Shown here: in pieces, positions 16,144 through 24,429 of the stretch | How positions within the stretch are numbered: position 1 is the stretch's first letter | Layout: every line of letters begins with the position of its first letter | Assembly: GCF_003399635.1 (NCBI RefSeq) | Contig: NZ_NBXB01000028.1 | Location: forward strand, 62,001-126,000 | Source: Subtercola boreus | GTDB taxonomy: Bacteria > Actinomycetota > Actinomycetes > Actinomycetales > Microbacteriaceae | Length of the DNA: 64,000 nt | Reading direction: 5' to 3' | The notes under the pieces: generated by a model | The model's database searches: none | Told to the model about the DNA's origin: nothing | The model's input: only the letters and a program-made list of their open reading frames with translations | Made by a program: the position numbers and the translations under genes

Positions 16144-17681
16144 TTGCTTGATCCTTCGTTCGTGATGGGAAGAGCTAGCGACTCGACGTTTCCGCTGTCG
16201 ATCTCAGCGGCACCGGATGCCCGCTCAACCGCCCCACGCGACGAAGCGGCAGGCGCGAGGTACGCCGCCAGGCCCTGCTTGCCGCCCTCGCGGCCGTAGC
16301 CCGACTCCTTGTAACCGCCGAACGGCGACGACGGATCGAACTGGTTGAAGGTGTTCGCCCAGACGACACCGGCACGCAGCTTGTCGGCAACCGCCAGCAC
16401 TCGCGAACCGTTGCTGCTCCAGATGCCAGCCGAAAGTCCGTAGGGCGTGTTGTTCGCCTTCGCGATCGCCTCGGCGGGCGTGCGGAACGACAAGATCGAC
16501 AGCACCGGCCCGAAGATCTCGTCACGCGCGATCCGCGACGCGGTCGACACGTTGGTGAAGATCGTCGGCGCGAACCAGAAACCGTCGGCGGGCAGGTCGC
16601 ACGCCGGGCTCCACCGCGAAGCACCCTCCGCCTCGCCGATGTCGGACAGCTCGCGGATGCGCGCCAGCTGCTCGGCCGAGTTGATCGCCCCCACATCGGT
16701 GTTCTTGTCGAGCGGGTCGCCGACACGAAGCGTCGACAGGCGGGCCTTCAGACGATCGACGACCTCGTCGTGGATGTTCTCCTGCACGAGCAGGCGCGAT
16801 CCGGCACAGCAGACGTGTCCCTGGTTGAAGAAGATGCCGCGCACGATGCCTTCGACAGCCTCGTCGATGGGCGCGTCGTCGAAGACGATGTTCGCGCCCT
16901 TGCCGCCGAGTTCGAGGGTGAGCTTCTTCGAGGTTCCGGCGAGCGATCGGGCGATCTCGCGACCCACGGACGTCGAGCCGGTGAAGGCGACCTTGTTGAC
17001 GTCTGGATGGTTCACCAGGTCACGACCGGTGGATCCGGCCCCCGTGATGATGTTCACCACGCCGTCGGGAAGCCCGGCCTGCTGCACGATCTCGGCGAAC
17101 AGCAGTGCGGTGAGCGGGGTCGTCTCGGCGGGCTTCAATACGACGGTGTTGCCTGCGGCGAGGGCCGGCGCGATCTTCCACGCGAGCATCAGCAGCGGGA
17201 AGTTCCACGGGATCACCTGGGCGGCGACACCCAGCGCTCGCGGGTCGGCGCCGAGGCCGGCGTGGTCGAGCTTGTCGGCCCATCCCGCGTAGTAGAAGAA
17301 CCAGGCGGCGACGAGGGGAACGTCGACGTCGCGGCTCTCCTTGATGGGCTTGCCGTTGTCGAGGCTCTCGGCCACGGCCAGTTCTCGGGCGCGTTCCTGC
17401 ACGAGCCGTGCGATGCGGAACAGGTACTTTCCGCGATCACGGCCGGAGAGGCGCGACCATGTCGAGTCGTAGGCGCGGCGCGCGGCAGCAACCGCGGCAT
17501 CCACATCGGCGGAGGAGGCCGACGCGATGGTGGCGATGTGCTTCTCTGTCGCCGGGGAGATGGTCGAGAACGTCGGGTTCGAACCGGCCCGGAACGAACC
17601 GTCGATGAACAGGCCGTACTCGGACTGCAGGCTCAGCAGGGCAGTCGACTCGGGTGCGGGGGCATATTCCAGAAATGACAT
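16140..17681 (-). CDS. Aldehyde dehydrogenase (NAD-dependent)
   Basis: A 513-residue class-3-fold aldehyde dehydrogenase that oxidises an aldehyde to a carboxylic acid. It has the complete set of motifs: VIPWNFPLLMLAWKIAPALA, the coenzyme loop FTGSTSVGREIA, the general-base LELGGKGANIVF (about residue 256), the nucleophile FFNQGHVCCAG (about 290), and EIFGPVLSILSF. It lies 11 bp after deoC and overlaps the degenerate paralogue. Acetaldehyde released by DeoC is a plausible substrate, so the operon could turn deoxyribose phosphate into acetate or acetyl-CoA precursors and glyceraldehyde 3-phosphate. That pathway is an inference. Confidence 0.92.
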   Translation of the reverse strand: MSFLEYAPAPESTALLSLQSEYGLFIDGSFRAGSNPTFSTISPATEKHIATIASASSADVDAAVAAARRAYDSTWSRLSGRDRGKYLFRIARLVQERARELAVAESLDNGKPIKESRDVDVPLVAAWFFYYAGWADKLDHAGLGADPRALGVAAQVIPWNFPLLMLAWKIAPALAAGNTVVLKPAETTPLTALLFAEIVQQAGLPDGVVNIITGAGSTGRDLVNHPDVNKVAFTGSTSVGREIARSLAGTSKKLTLELGGKGANIVFDDAPIDEAVEGIVRGIFFNQGHVCCAGSRLLVQENIHDEVVDRLKARLSTLRVGDPLDKNTDVGAINSAEQLARIRELSDIGEAEGASRWSPACDLPADGFWFAPTIFTNVSTASRIARDEIFGPVLSILSFRTPAEAIAKANNTPYGLSAGIWSSNGSRVLAVADKLRAGVVWANTFNQFDPSSPFGGYKESGYGREGGKQGLAAYLAPAASSRGAVERASGAAEIDSGNVESLALPITNEGSSK

Positions 17682-17692
17682 GTAGTGGATCC

Positions 17693-18703
17693 TCAGTCGA
17701 TGGTGACGTAGTCGGCGCCGGAATAGTGACCCGAGGCGAGCTTCTGGCGCTGCATCAGCACGTCGTTCAGAAGGCTCGACGCCCCGAAGCGGAACAGGTG
17801 CGGCTGAAGCCACTCCTCGCCCGCCGTCTCGGCCACGGCCACCAGGTACTTGATCGCGTCTTTGGACGTGCGGATGCCGCCGGCCGGCTTCACACCGATC
17901 TTCTCGCCGGTGAGGCGGTGCCAGTCCCTCACGACTTCGAGCATGAGGAGGGTGACGGGAAGCGTGGCGGCCGGAGCCACCTTGCCGGTGGACGTCTTGA
18001 TGAAGTCGCCGCCCGCGAGGATCGAGAGCCAGGATGCGCGGCGCACGTTGTCGTAGGTGTTCAGTTCGCCGGTCTCGAGGATCACCTTGAGGTGCGCGAA
18101 GCTTCCGTCCGACCGACGGCAGGCCTCCTTCACGGCGACGATCTCGTCGAACACCTGGCCGTAGCGGCCGGAGAGGAAGGCACCGCGATCGATGACCATG
18201 TCGATCTCGTCTGCGCCGGCAGCGACAGCGTCTGCCGTGTCGGCGAGCTTGACGGCCAGCGAGGCGCGCCCGCTCGGGAAAGCCGTCGCGACGGCGGCCA
18301 CGTTGATTCCGCCCGGAGCCTCGTCGAGCCCGTGCGAGGCACCGAGCGCCTCCACGGCGGCCGGCACCATGTCGCCGTACACGCAGACGGCGGCCACTCG
18401 CGGGCAGGCGGGATCTGCGGCATCCGGAGTCAGACCCTTGGCCACGAGCGAGCGCACCTTGCCGGGAGTGTCTGCGCCTTCGAGCGTCGTGAGGTCGATC
18501 AGGGAGATGATGCGATCGAGCGCCCACGCTTTGGAGGTCGTCTTGATCGACCGGCTGCCGAGATCGGCCGCGCGCGACTCGAGACCGACGGCGTCGACGC
18601 CGGAGATGCCGTTCAGGTAGCTCTTCAGGCTCGACTCGGTGAGCTCTCCCCCGAGCACCTCGGTAGCCCGGGAGGCCGGACTCACCAGTCTGTCAATCGT
18701 CAC
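17693..18703 (-). CDS. deoC: Deoxyribose-phosphate aldolase
   Basis: A 336-residue DeoC of the longer actinobacterial/eukaryote-like type. It cleaves 2-deoxyribose 5-phosphate to acetaldehyde and glyceraldehyde 3-phosphate. The Schiff-base lysine lies in FIKTSTGKVAP (about residue 234). The second essential lysine lies in IGVKPAGGIRTSKDA (about 270), and DEIDMVIDRGAFL contains the proton-relay Asp. The start is GTG at 18703 with AGGTG six bases upstream; another in-frame GTG lies two codons earlier. It is the first gene of the deoC - aldehyde dehydrogenase - paralogue operon. Confidence 0.93.
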   Translation of the reverse strand: MTIDRLVSPASRATEVLGGELTESSLKSYLNGISGVDAVGLESRAADLGSRSIKTTSKAWALDRIISLIDLTTLEGADTPGKVRSLVAKGLTPDAADPACPRVAAVCVYGDMVPAAVEALGASHGLDEAPGGINVAAVATAFPSGRASLAVKLADTADAVAAGADEIDMVIDRGAFLSGRYGQVFDEIVAVKEACRRSDGSFAHLKVILETGELNTYDNVRRASWLSILAGGDFIKTSTGKVAPAATLPVTLLMLEVVRDWHRLTGEKIGVKPAGGIRTSKDAIKYLVAVAETAGEEWLQPHLFRFGASSLLNDVLMQRQKLASGHYSGADYVTID

Positions 18704-18783
18704 AAGCACACCTGTCGTCGAAAGGAACACCCCCTCGTCGAACGAGAAGAAGGGATCGGAGGAAGCACCATCAAGTGTAGACG

Positions 18784-20028
18784 TCAGACGCTGCGGGGCG
18801 ATCTGTGCCAGTCGTCTTCGATGAACCGGGGGCGGGAGACGACCCGGACGACGAGCAGCACGGACGCCGTGCTGGCCAGCAGCAGGATGAGCGGTGCCGT
18901 CCATTCGCCTGTCATCTGGTGGAGCACACCGACCAGCAACGGACCAAGGGCGCCGATCAGGTATCCGAGGCCCTGCACGAACCCGCTGAGAGCCACGGCG
19001 CCGCGCTGGGTGCGGCTTCGCTTGTTGATCAGCAGCAGTGCGAGTGGGAAGAGGAGCGGGCCGACTCCGATGAGGGCGACCCACAGCCAGAGCGCCGTCG
19101 TGGGCAGCAGCAGCAGGCCGAGGTACCCGACGATGAACGCTGAGACGCCGAAGACGATGATGCCGCCGACGTTCCTGACGCGAACGGCGATCACCGGGAT
19201 CAGAAGCGATGCCGGGATACCCATACCCGTGTAGAGCGACAGCAGGGCGCCGGCATCGCCTTGGTCGAGCCCCGCGATGTCGCCGAGGATCTGCGGCAGC
19301 CAGGCAAAACACGCGTAGGTGTTGAATGCTGTGACGCCGAACATGAGGCCGAGCGACCATGCGAGGGGAGCATGCCGGGCGCGCCCGAGCAGCGCGCTGT
19401 CGGCCTCTGGCAGAACACCTTCAACCGTGACCGGGTCGGGCGTGCTGCGGCGGTCGGCAGCGACCAACCGGATCCATGGCACAATCGCCAGCACGGCGAG
19501 CACGCCCCACATTCCGACCGAGAACCGCCAGCCCGAATTCTCGCTCACCTGGACGGCGACCAGGGGCGGGAGAAGAGCGAACAGCGCCATCACGGTGGCG
19601 TAGACAGCCGTCAACGGACCGATGCGCCCGGGGAAGTACTTCTTCACCAGCGGCGGCAGCAGCACATTGCCGATCCCCATACCGGCGAAGGTCAGCGCGC
19701 TGGCCAGCACAAGCATCGGGTACGAAGCAGAGAGCGCCCGGAGCGCATCCCCGACTACCATGGCGGCGAGGGCGATCACCATCAGCGACTCGACACGCAA
19801 CCGTCGCTGGAAGATGGGCGCCAGGAGCCCGAACAGCGCAAAGCAGAGCGGCGGGAGGGTACCGATGATGCCGACATCGAGGCTCGAGAGCGGGATGTCC
19901 GCACTGATGTCCCCGTAGATCGGCGACAGCGCCGCCACCGCGGTGCGGAGGTTCGCCGCGACCAGCACGATGCCGACGAGCGCCAGCACACCCCCGGCCC
20001 GCGGGAGCGTCGGCCCGGCAGCGGTCAC
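18784..20028 (-). CDS. MFS transporter, CynX/NimT family
   Basis: A 414-residue major facilitator with about twelve hydrophobic segments. It begins GGVLALVGIVLVAANLRTAV, the NLR motif typical of the cyanate/nitroimidazole transporter CynX/NimT group. It continues with FAGMGIGNVLLPPLVKKYFP and the C-terminal FVQGLGYLIGALGPLLVG. Substrate unknown; NimT confers 2-nitroimidazole export. The GTG start overlaps the ribF stop as GTGA, so it is translated with ribF although no functional link is evident. Confidence 0.85.
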   Translation of the reverse strand: MTAAGPTLPRAGGVLALVGIVLVAANLRTAVAALSPIYGDISADIPLSSLDVGIIGTLPPLCFALFGLLAPIFQRRLRVESLMVIALAAMVVGDALRALSASYPMLVLASALTFAGMGIGNVLLPPLVKKYFPGRIGPLTAVYATVMALFALLPPLVAVQVSENSGWRFSVGMWGVLAVLAIVPWIRLVAADRRSTPDPVTVEGVLPEADSALLGRARHAPLAWSLGLMFGVTAFNTYACFAWLPQILGDIAGLDQGDAGALLSLYTGMGIPASLLIPVIAVRVRNVGGIIVFGVSAFIVGYLGLLLLPTTALWLWVALIGVGPLLFPLALLLINKRSRTQRGAVALSGFVQGLGYLIGALGPLLVGVLHQMTGEWTAPLILLLASTASVLLVVRVVSRPRFIEDDWHRSPRSV

Positions 20029-20954
20029 GCCAGGCGCTCTCTGACCTGTTCGACGTCGTCGTTCATCTGCTCGATCAGCGGGCCGATGCCGGTGAACTTC
20101 ACCATTCCGCGGATGCGGTCGGCGAAGGCGATCAGCACGACATGCCCGTAGAGGTCGATGGTCTCATCGAGCACGAACGCCTCGACCTGCTTCGGCGGCA
20201 CCCCGTCGAACGTCGGATTGCTGCCGACCGAGATCGCAGCCGGGTAGCGCGCATCGCCGTCGGTGAGCCAGCCGGCGTACACGCCGTCGGCCGGGATGAG
20301 TCCCTCGGAGCTCGGCGACAGGTTCGCAGTCGGGAAGCCGAGTTCACGCCCGCGCTTCGCTCCGTGCACGACCTCGCCCTGCACCGCGGGTGCATGGCCG
20401 AGCAGAGCGGCGGCCGTCTTCACGTCTCCGACGGCCAGCAGTTCCCTGATCCAGGTCGAGGAGACCCGGCGCCCGCCGGAGGGCATGACGTCGTCGATGA
20501 TGCGCACCGTGAAATCGTGCTGGTGACCCAGTTCGGTGAGCATCGCCACGTCACCCTCGCCACGGACGCCGAACCGGAAGTCGCGCCCCACGAGCACGAC
20601 CTTCGCGTGCAGGCCGTTCACGAGGATGCTCTCCACGAAGTCGACCGGAGTGAGGAAGGCGAGGGCGGCGTCGAAGGTCAGGATCAGGGTGGCATCGAGC
20701 CCCGCTCCGGCGAGGAGGTCGAGCTTCTGATCGTTGCCGACGAGGGACACCGGCGCCCGCTCGGGTGCGAGGAACGCCGAGGGGTGACGGTCGAACGTCA
20801 CTGCCGTGGCGACGAGGTTCTCGTTAGCGGCGACGCCGAGCAGCTCGCGGATGACCGCGCGATGGCCCTCGTGTACGCCGTCGAACTTGCCGACCGTGAT
20901 GGCTGAGGGACCGAAGTCCGCCGGGATCTCGGCGACCGACCGGAAGACCTTCAC
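20025..20954 (-). CDS. ribF: Bifunctional riboflavin kinase / FAD synthetase
   Basis: A 309-residue RibF that converts riboflavin to FMN and FAD. The N-terminal adenylyltransferase has ITVGKFDGVHEGHRAVI and VGRDFRFGVRGEGD, plus RRVSSTWIREL. The C-terminal kinase has GRELGFPTANL (the essential PTAN) and AAISVGSNPTF, ending with RIRGMVKFTGIGPLIEQM. Length is normal. GTG start overlaps the upstream membrane-protein stop (GTGA). The order truB - two membrane genes - ribF follows the conserved actinobacterial truB-ribF neighbourhood. I see no FMN riboswitch. Confidence 0.95.
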   Translation of the reverse strand: MKVFRSVAEIPADFGPSAITVGKFDGVHEGHRAVIRELLGVAANENLVATAVTFDRHPSAFLAPERAPVSLVGNDQKLDLLAGAGLDATLILTFDAALAFLTPVDFVESILVNGLHAKVVLVGRDFRFGVRGEGDVAMLTELGHQHDFTVRIIDDVMPSGGRRVSSTWIRELLAVGDVKTAAALLGHAPAVQGEVVHGAKRGRELGFPTANLSPSSEGLIPADGVYAGWLTDGDARYPAAISVGSNPTFDGVPPKQVEAFVLDETIDLYGHVVLIAFADRIRGMVKFTGIGPLIEQMNDDVEQVRERLA

Positions 20955-21469
20955 TGGGCGTTGTCCGGGGTCGTGGTGGGGGGTGTTCCAGAGGCCGTGC
21001 CAGCTGGTGAGCCATCTGTGTCCGCGACGATCTCGCCCCTGACCGGCCTGTTCTTCGACAGCCAGATCATGCCGAGCACCGGGAGCACCAACGGGATGAA
21101 CAGGTAGCCGACCCCGTAGTACGACCAGACCGAGGCATGGGCGAACAGCTCGGGTGCGACAACACTCAGCGTGCCCACCACCAGTACGCCCACCATCTCG
21201 AACGAGATCGTAATCCAGGCGACGCGGTACCACACGGCGCCCCGCGCGACCAGGGCGACGGTGGCGACGATGTACACGAAGGCCGACACGGCAGAGAGCG
21301 TGTAGGCCAGCGGTGCCTGGTCGAACTGCTGGATGATCTGCACGAGCGATCGACCGAAGGCACCGAGCGCGAGGATGGCGTAGATCACGACGAGCACCCG
21401 GCCGACACCGGCGATTCGAGGGCGTCGGGCCGGTGAAGTCACGGGCACAGGCAGGGATTCTGTTGGCAT
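20951..21469 (-). CDS. Four-helix membrane protein, function unknown
   Basis: A 172-residue protein with a short cytoplasmic N-terminus and four hydrophobic segments (RVLVVIYAILALGAFG, YTLSAVSAFVYIVATVALVA, ISFEMVGVLVVGTLSVV, VGYLFIPLVLPVLGMIWL). A hydrophilic Thr/Pro-rich tail ends TTTPDNAQ. I do not recognise a characterised family, although similar genes occur beside ribF/truB in actinobacteria. Its stop overlaps the ribF start (GTGA). Confidence 0.75.
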   Translation of the reverse strand: MPTESLPVPVTSPARRPRIAGVGRVLVVIYAILALGAFGRSLVQIIQQFDQAPLAYTLSAVSAFVYIVATVALVARGAVWYRVAWITISFEMVGVLVVGTLSVVAPELFAHASVWSYYGVGYLFIPLVLPVLGMIWLSKNRPVRGEIVADTDGSPAGTASGTPPTTTPDNAQ

Positions 21470-21482
21470 GTCGGTATCAAGT

Positions 21483-21851
21483 TTAGACGTTCTGAACGAG
21501 CCAGATTTCGTTCATGCGGAACACCATCACCGCAATCGCGAGACAGGCCACGCCGAGGATGACGGTGCTCCACTTCGTTCGGTCGATCAGCGCCCAGAAC
21601 ACCGCAGCCGCGGGCAGCAGCAGGGCAGAGACGGCGTAGACGTAGAACTCCAGCACATCCCCGCGGGCGTCGTTGCCAAAGGCCGGTGCGAGGAGCGCAA
21701 CGACGAACTGGATGACCAGCAGCACTTCGATAAGGGCCGTCGCCCCGAGCGTGTAGTCGTTCGGGATCCGGCCGCTGAATCCGACCACGAGGCAGAACAC
21801 ACCGGCCAGCACCGCGACCGCGATCTGCGCGTAGGAGAACCACTCGATCAT
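21483..21851 (-). CDS. Small membrane protein, function unknown
   Basis: A 122-residue protein with four predicted membrane helices: YAQIAVAVLAGVFCLVVGF, TALIEVLLVIQFVVALLAP, VYAVSALLLPAAAVFWALI and VILGVACLAIAVMVFRM. The loop GNDARGDVLEFYVYAVSALL is distinctive. Its ATG overlaps the truB stop as ATGA, and the next membrane-protein gene follows 13 bp later, so it belongs to the truB-ribF transcription unit. No known function. Confidence 0.75.
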   Translation of the reverse strand: MIEWFSYAQIAVAVLAGVFCLVVGFSGRIPNDYTLGATALIEVLLVIQFVVALLAPAFGNDARGDVLEFYVYAVSALLLPAAAVFWALIDRTKWSTVILGVACLAIAVMVFRMNEIWLVQNV

Positions 21852-22792
21852 GCTGCGGGCCCGTCTGTCGGGAAGTTCACGAGCACCCGGGCGGTGCCAC
21901 CGCGGATCTCGAAGAGACCGATCAGCAGCCCGGCGGGGTCGATCGCTGCAAGCGGAGCCGGTTCACTCCGCGCGGCATCATCGAGGTCGACCCGCTTGCC
22001 GTTCCGGAGGTCGGCCGCCTGCGCTTCGTCGAACGCGACTGTCGGAAAGAGCCGGGCAGCGACCGCTGCGGGGGCCAGGAGATCGCGGTCGGCGTCGATC
22101 GTCTCGAGGGTGTAAGCCTCCGCGACCCCGAACGGCCCGATCCGGGTTCGCCGGAGCTCTGTGAGGTGCCCGCCGACCCCCAGCGCGTCGCCCAGGTCTC
22201 GCGCAATGGCGCGGATGTAGGTTCCGGACGAGCAGACGACCCGCACACTGACATCCCAGAAGACGGCGACGCTGCCGGACGCATCCGCCGCGGCCACCGG
22301 CCCGCCGCCCAGCACGTCGATCGACGAGATCGTCACGGCACGGGCATCCAGAACCACCGTTTCGCCGCCCCGCACCCGGGCGTACGCCCGCTTGCCGTCG
22401 ACCTTGATCGCGCTCACCGAACTCGGGCGCTGCAGCACCTCGCCGGTGAGCGCGGCGAGGCCGTCGACGATGCGCTGGTCGGTGAGAGCGCCGATGGATC
22501 CGGCAGGTGCGACCTCGAGAACGTCCCCTTCGGAATCGTCGGTCGTCGTCGAGGCACCGAGCCGGATGACCGCTTCATACTCCTTGTCGAGCCCGACCAC
22601 GTAGGTCAGGAGCCGCGTGGAGCTGTTGACGCCCAGCACCAACAGCCCGGTCGCCAGCGGGTCGAGGGTGCCGGCGTGCCCCACCTTGCGGGTTCCCGCG
22701 AGTCGGCGGGTGCGGGCCACGACGTCGTGGCTGGTGTTCCCCGGCGGTTTGTCGACGAGGAGGATGCCGCTGCGGTTGCTTCCGGGATTCAC
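21848..22792 (-). CDS. truB: tRNA pseudouridine-55 synthase
   Basis: A 314-residue TruB that isomerises U55 in the T-loop of tRNAs. The N-terminal GILLVDKPPGNTSHDVV and GHAGTLDPLATGLLVLG hold the catalytic Asp (D44 in GTLDP). The family motif GKRAYARVRGGE and the C-terminal SSGTYIRAIARDLGDALG are also present. GTG start; weak ribosome binding site. It is followed by two membrane genes and ribF, and lies downstream of rbfA in the conserved locus but is separated from it by mutY, a PanE-like gene and a kinase-like gene. Confidence 0.95.
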   Translation of the reverse strand: MNPGSNRSGILLVDKPPGNTSHDVVARTRRLAGTRKVGHAGTLDPLATGLLVLGVNSSTRLLTYVVGLDKEYEAVIRLGASTTTDDSEGDVLEVAPAGSIGALTDQRIVDGLAALTGEVLQRPSSVSAIKVDGKRAYARVRGGETVVLDARAVTISSIDVLGGGPVAAADASGSVAVFWDVSVRVVCSSGTYIRAIARDLGDALGVGGHLTELRRTRIGPFGVAEAYTLETIDADRDLLAPAAVAARLFPTVAFDEAQAADLRNGKRVDLDDAARSEPAPLAAIDPAGLLIGLFEIRGGTARVLVNFPTDGPAA

Positions 22793-22832
22793 TCTGCCAA
22801 GGGTACAAGCTCTGCGCCGCGCGGGAGCACCG

Positions 22833-23447
22833 TCAGCAGCGGTCGGCGAACACTCTGCGCGGGTCGTTCTCGTCGAACGCCGAAACGATGGCGTCGCTGG
22901 CGGTTCGGGGCTGCACGGCTCCGACGTAGAGCTCGTCTGCCCCGTCGATCCGCGGGTCGAGCTTCGAGGCGTCGGGCTCCAGGTAGACCACGAAGTTCCA
23001 GATGCCGCGGAGCTCAGGGCGCTGCAGGAAGGGCCCGTCGACCAGCAGGATCGCGTCGGCCGGGGCGGTCAGCCACCGCGGTGCGAGCGGCACATCCCGC
23101 GAGGCGTCGAAGCTCGCCGCGACGAACCCGGCGCTGCCGCCGAGCTTGAACGGCTGCACCAGCACGCGGAGGAACGTCGAGTAGTCGTACCGGTCGCCGT
23201 AGTAGCCCGCGGCGGAATCCGCGCCCTGCTGCTCACGGGCCGCCCGCGGCTGCAGGAAGTCGTCGAGGGAAGCCCGCGCGACCGCGTGACCGGCCTCCCT
23301 GAGCGCCACGCCGAGCGCGTCGGCGAACAGCTTCGTTCCCCCGGCCCCGTCGACCGCGACCAGGCGTCGCCCGCGAGCGTAATTGTGCACGATCTCCGCC
23401 GCCAGGGCGTCCGAGAGCACTTCGCGAGGGGAGGGAGGAAAGGACAT
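22833..23447 (-). CDS. Uridine-kinase-like P-loop protein with altered Walker A
   Basis: A 204-residue protein similar to actinobacterial proteins annotated as uridine kinase. Downstream motifs fit (ARASLDDFLQPRAAREQQG, YYGDRYDYSTFLRVLVQPF, DAILLVDGPFLQRPELRGIW). The nucleotide-binding loop, however, reads AVDGAGGTKLFADAL, lacking the GK(S/T) of a functional Walker A. It may therefore bind nucleotide weakly or act on another substrate. The ATG has no Shine-Dalgarno but a TAGACT hexamer sits six bases upstream, as in leaderless transcripts. It is divergent from mutY. Confidence 0.75.
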   Translation of the reverse strand: MSFPPSPREVLSDALAAEIVHNYARGRRLVAVDGAGGTKLFADALGVALREAGHAVARASLDDFLQPRAAREQQGADSAAGYYGDRYDYSTFLRVLVQPFKLGGSAGFVAASFDASRDVPLAPRWLTAPADAILLVDGPFLQRPELRGIWNFVVYLEPDASKLDPRIDGADELYVGAVQPRTASDAIVSAFDENDPRRVFADRC

Positions 23448-23453
23448 GGATGC

Positions 23454-23472
23454 AGTCTACGTTCGGTAGATT
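23454..23472. promoter_or_regulatory. Back-to-back -10 elements for divergent leaderless genes
   Basis: On the minus strand TAGACT (23459-23454) lies six bases before the kinase-like ATG. On the plus strand TAGATT (23467-23472) lies seven bases before the mutY ATG at 23480. That spacing would place each transcription start at or next to its start codon. Neither gene has a good ribosome binding site at these starts. No strong -35 hexamers are visible, and each promoter would overlap the other gene's promoter. Confidence 0.5.
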
Positions 23473-23479
23473 GAAGCGG

Positions 23480-24355
23480 ATGTCCCAGGCCACCGTGATC
23501 ACAGAGACCCTCAACGCGTGGTTCGCTGAGAATGCGCGCGATCTGCCCTGGCGGCGGCCCGGCTTCAGTGCCTGGGGCACGTTGGTGAGCGAATTCATGC
23601 TGCAGCAGACACCCGTGGTGCGCGTCGTCCCGAGGCTCGAGGAGTGGCTGGCGCGCTGGCCCACCCCTGCGGCGCTGGCGGCGGAACCCGCGGGCGAAGC
23701 CGTTCGGGCCTGGCAGTCGCTCGGCTACCCCAGAAGAGCGCTCTGGCTGCACGCGTCGGCCGTCGCGATCGTCGAGCGGCACGGCGGCGTCGTTCCCCGG
23801 GCGGTGGATGACCTGCTCGCCCTGCCCGGAGTCGGCGACTACACCGCGCGGGCTGTCGCCGCTTTCGCGTTCGGGGACAGGCATCCCGTGGTCGACACGA
23901 ACATCCGCCGGGTCATCGCCCGCGCTGTGGACGGGCACGCGGAGCCGGGACCGCCGAACGCGCGGCTCGACCTGGTCGCCATGGAGGCGCTCCTCCCCCA
24001 CGACCCTGTCGCCGCACGGGCGTTCAACGGAGCGATCATGGAGCTGGGCGCCGTCGTCTGCACTGCCCGGTCACCGCGCTGCGATGCCTGCCCGATCGCG
24101 CACTCCTGCCTCTGGCGCACCGCGGGCTATCCGGGCTATGACGGCAAGCGCAAGGCCGTGCAGAAGAAGTACGAGGGATCGGACCGGCAGGTGCGCGGGC
24201 TCGTGCTCGGCACCCTCCGCGCGCATGACGGAGCAGTACCCCCGGCCACGATAACGGCGCTCTGGGCCGACGACACGCAGCGCGAGCGCGCTGTGGCAGG
24301 CTTGGTGAAAGACGGCCTGCTCGTCGAGACACCAGCGGGGTACACCCTGCCCTGA
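23480..24355 (+). CDS. mutY: A/G-specific adenine DNA glycosylase
   Basis: A 291-residue MutY that removes adenine paired with 8-oxoguanine. The catalytic Glu38 is in LVSEFMLQQTPV and the catalytic Asp139 in HPVVDTNIRRVI, after the helix-hairpin-helix LLALPGVGDYTARAVAAFAF. The iron-sulphur cluster ligands are spaced C-x6-C-x2-C-x5-C (C194, C201, C204, C210; last part CDACPIAHSC). The C-terminal region is short, so the NUDIX-like 8-oxoG reader domain is reduced or missing. The ATG at 23480 follows a TAGATT by seven bases. An ATG at 23450 would add ten residues and also has an AGGA. Confidence 0.93.
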   Translation: MSQATVITETLNAWFAENARDLPWRRPGFSAWGTLVSEFMLQQTPVVRVVPRLEEWLARWPTPAALAAEPAGEAVRAWQSLGYPRRALWLHASAVAIVERHGGVVPRAVDDLLALPGVGDYTARAVAAFAFGDRHPVVDTNIRRVIARAVDGHAEPGPPNARLDLVAMEALLPHDPVAARAFNGAIMELGAVVCTARSPRCDACPIAHSCLWRTAGYPGYDGKRKAVQKKYEGSDRQVRGLVLGTLRAHDGAVPPATITALWADDTQRERAVAGLVKDGLLVETPAGYTLP

Positions 24356-24429
24356 GCCCCGTGCCTGTCGCGGCGGAACCCTCGCCAGCCCCAGGCCCGC
24401 CGTCCCGTTCATGTGAAAGGTCGCACCGG

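Noticed and set aside
20941-21233. N-terminal extension of ribF from an upstream start
   Set aside because: The frame runs through the membrane-protein gene; RibF homology begins at the GTG that overlaps its stop.
22793-22832. FMN, cobalamin or magnesium riboswitch near ribF/truB or corA
   Set aside because: Spacers upstream of ribF, truB and corA are too short or lack the conserved riboswitch cores.
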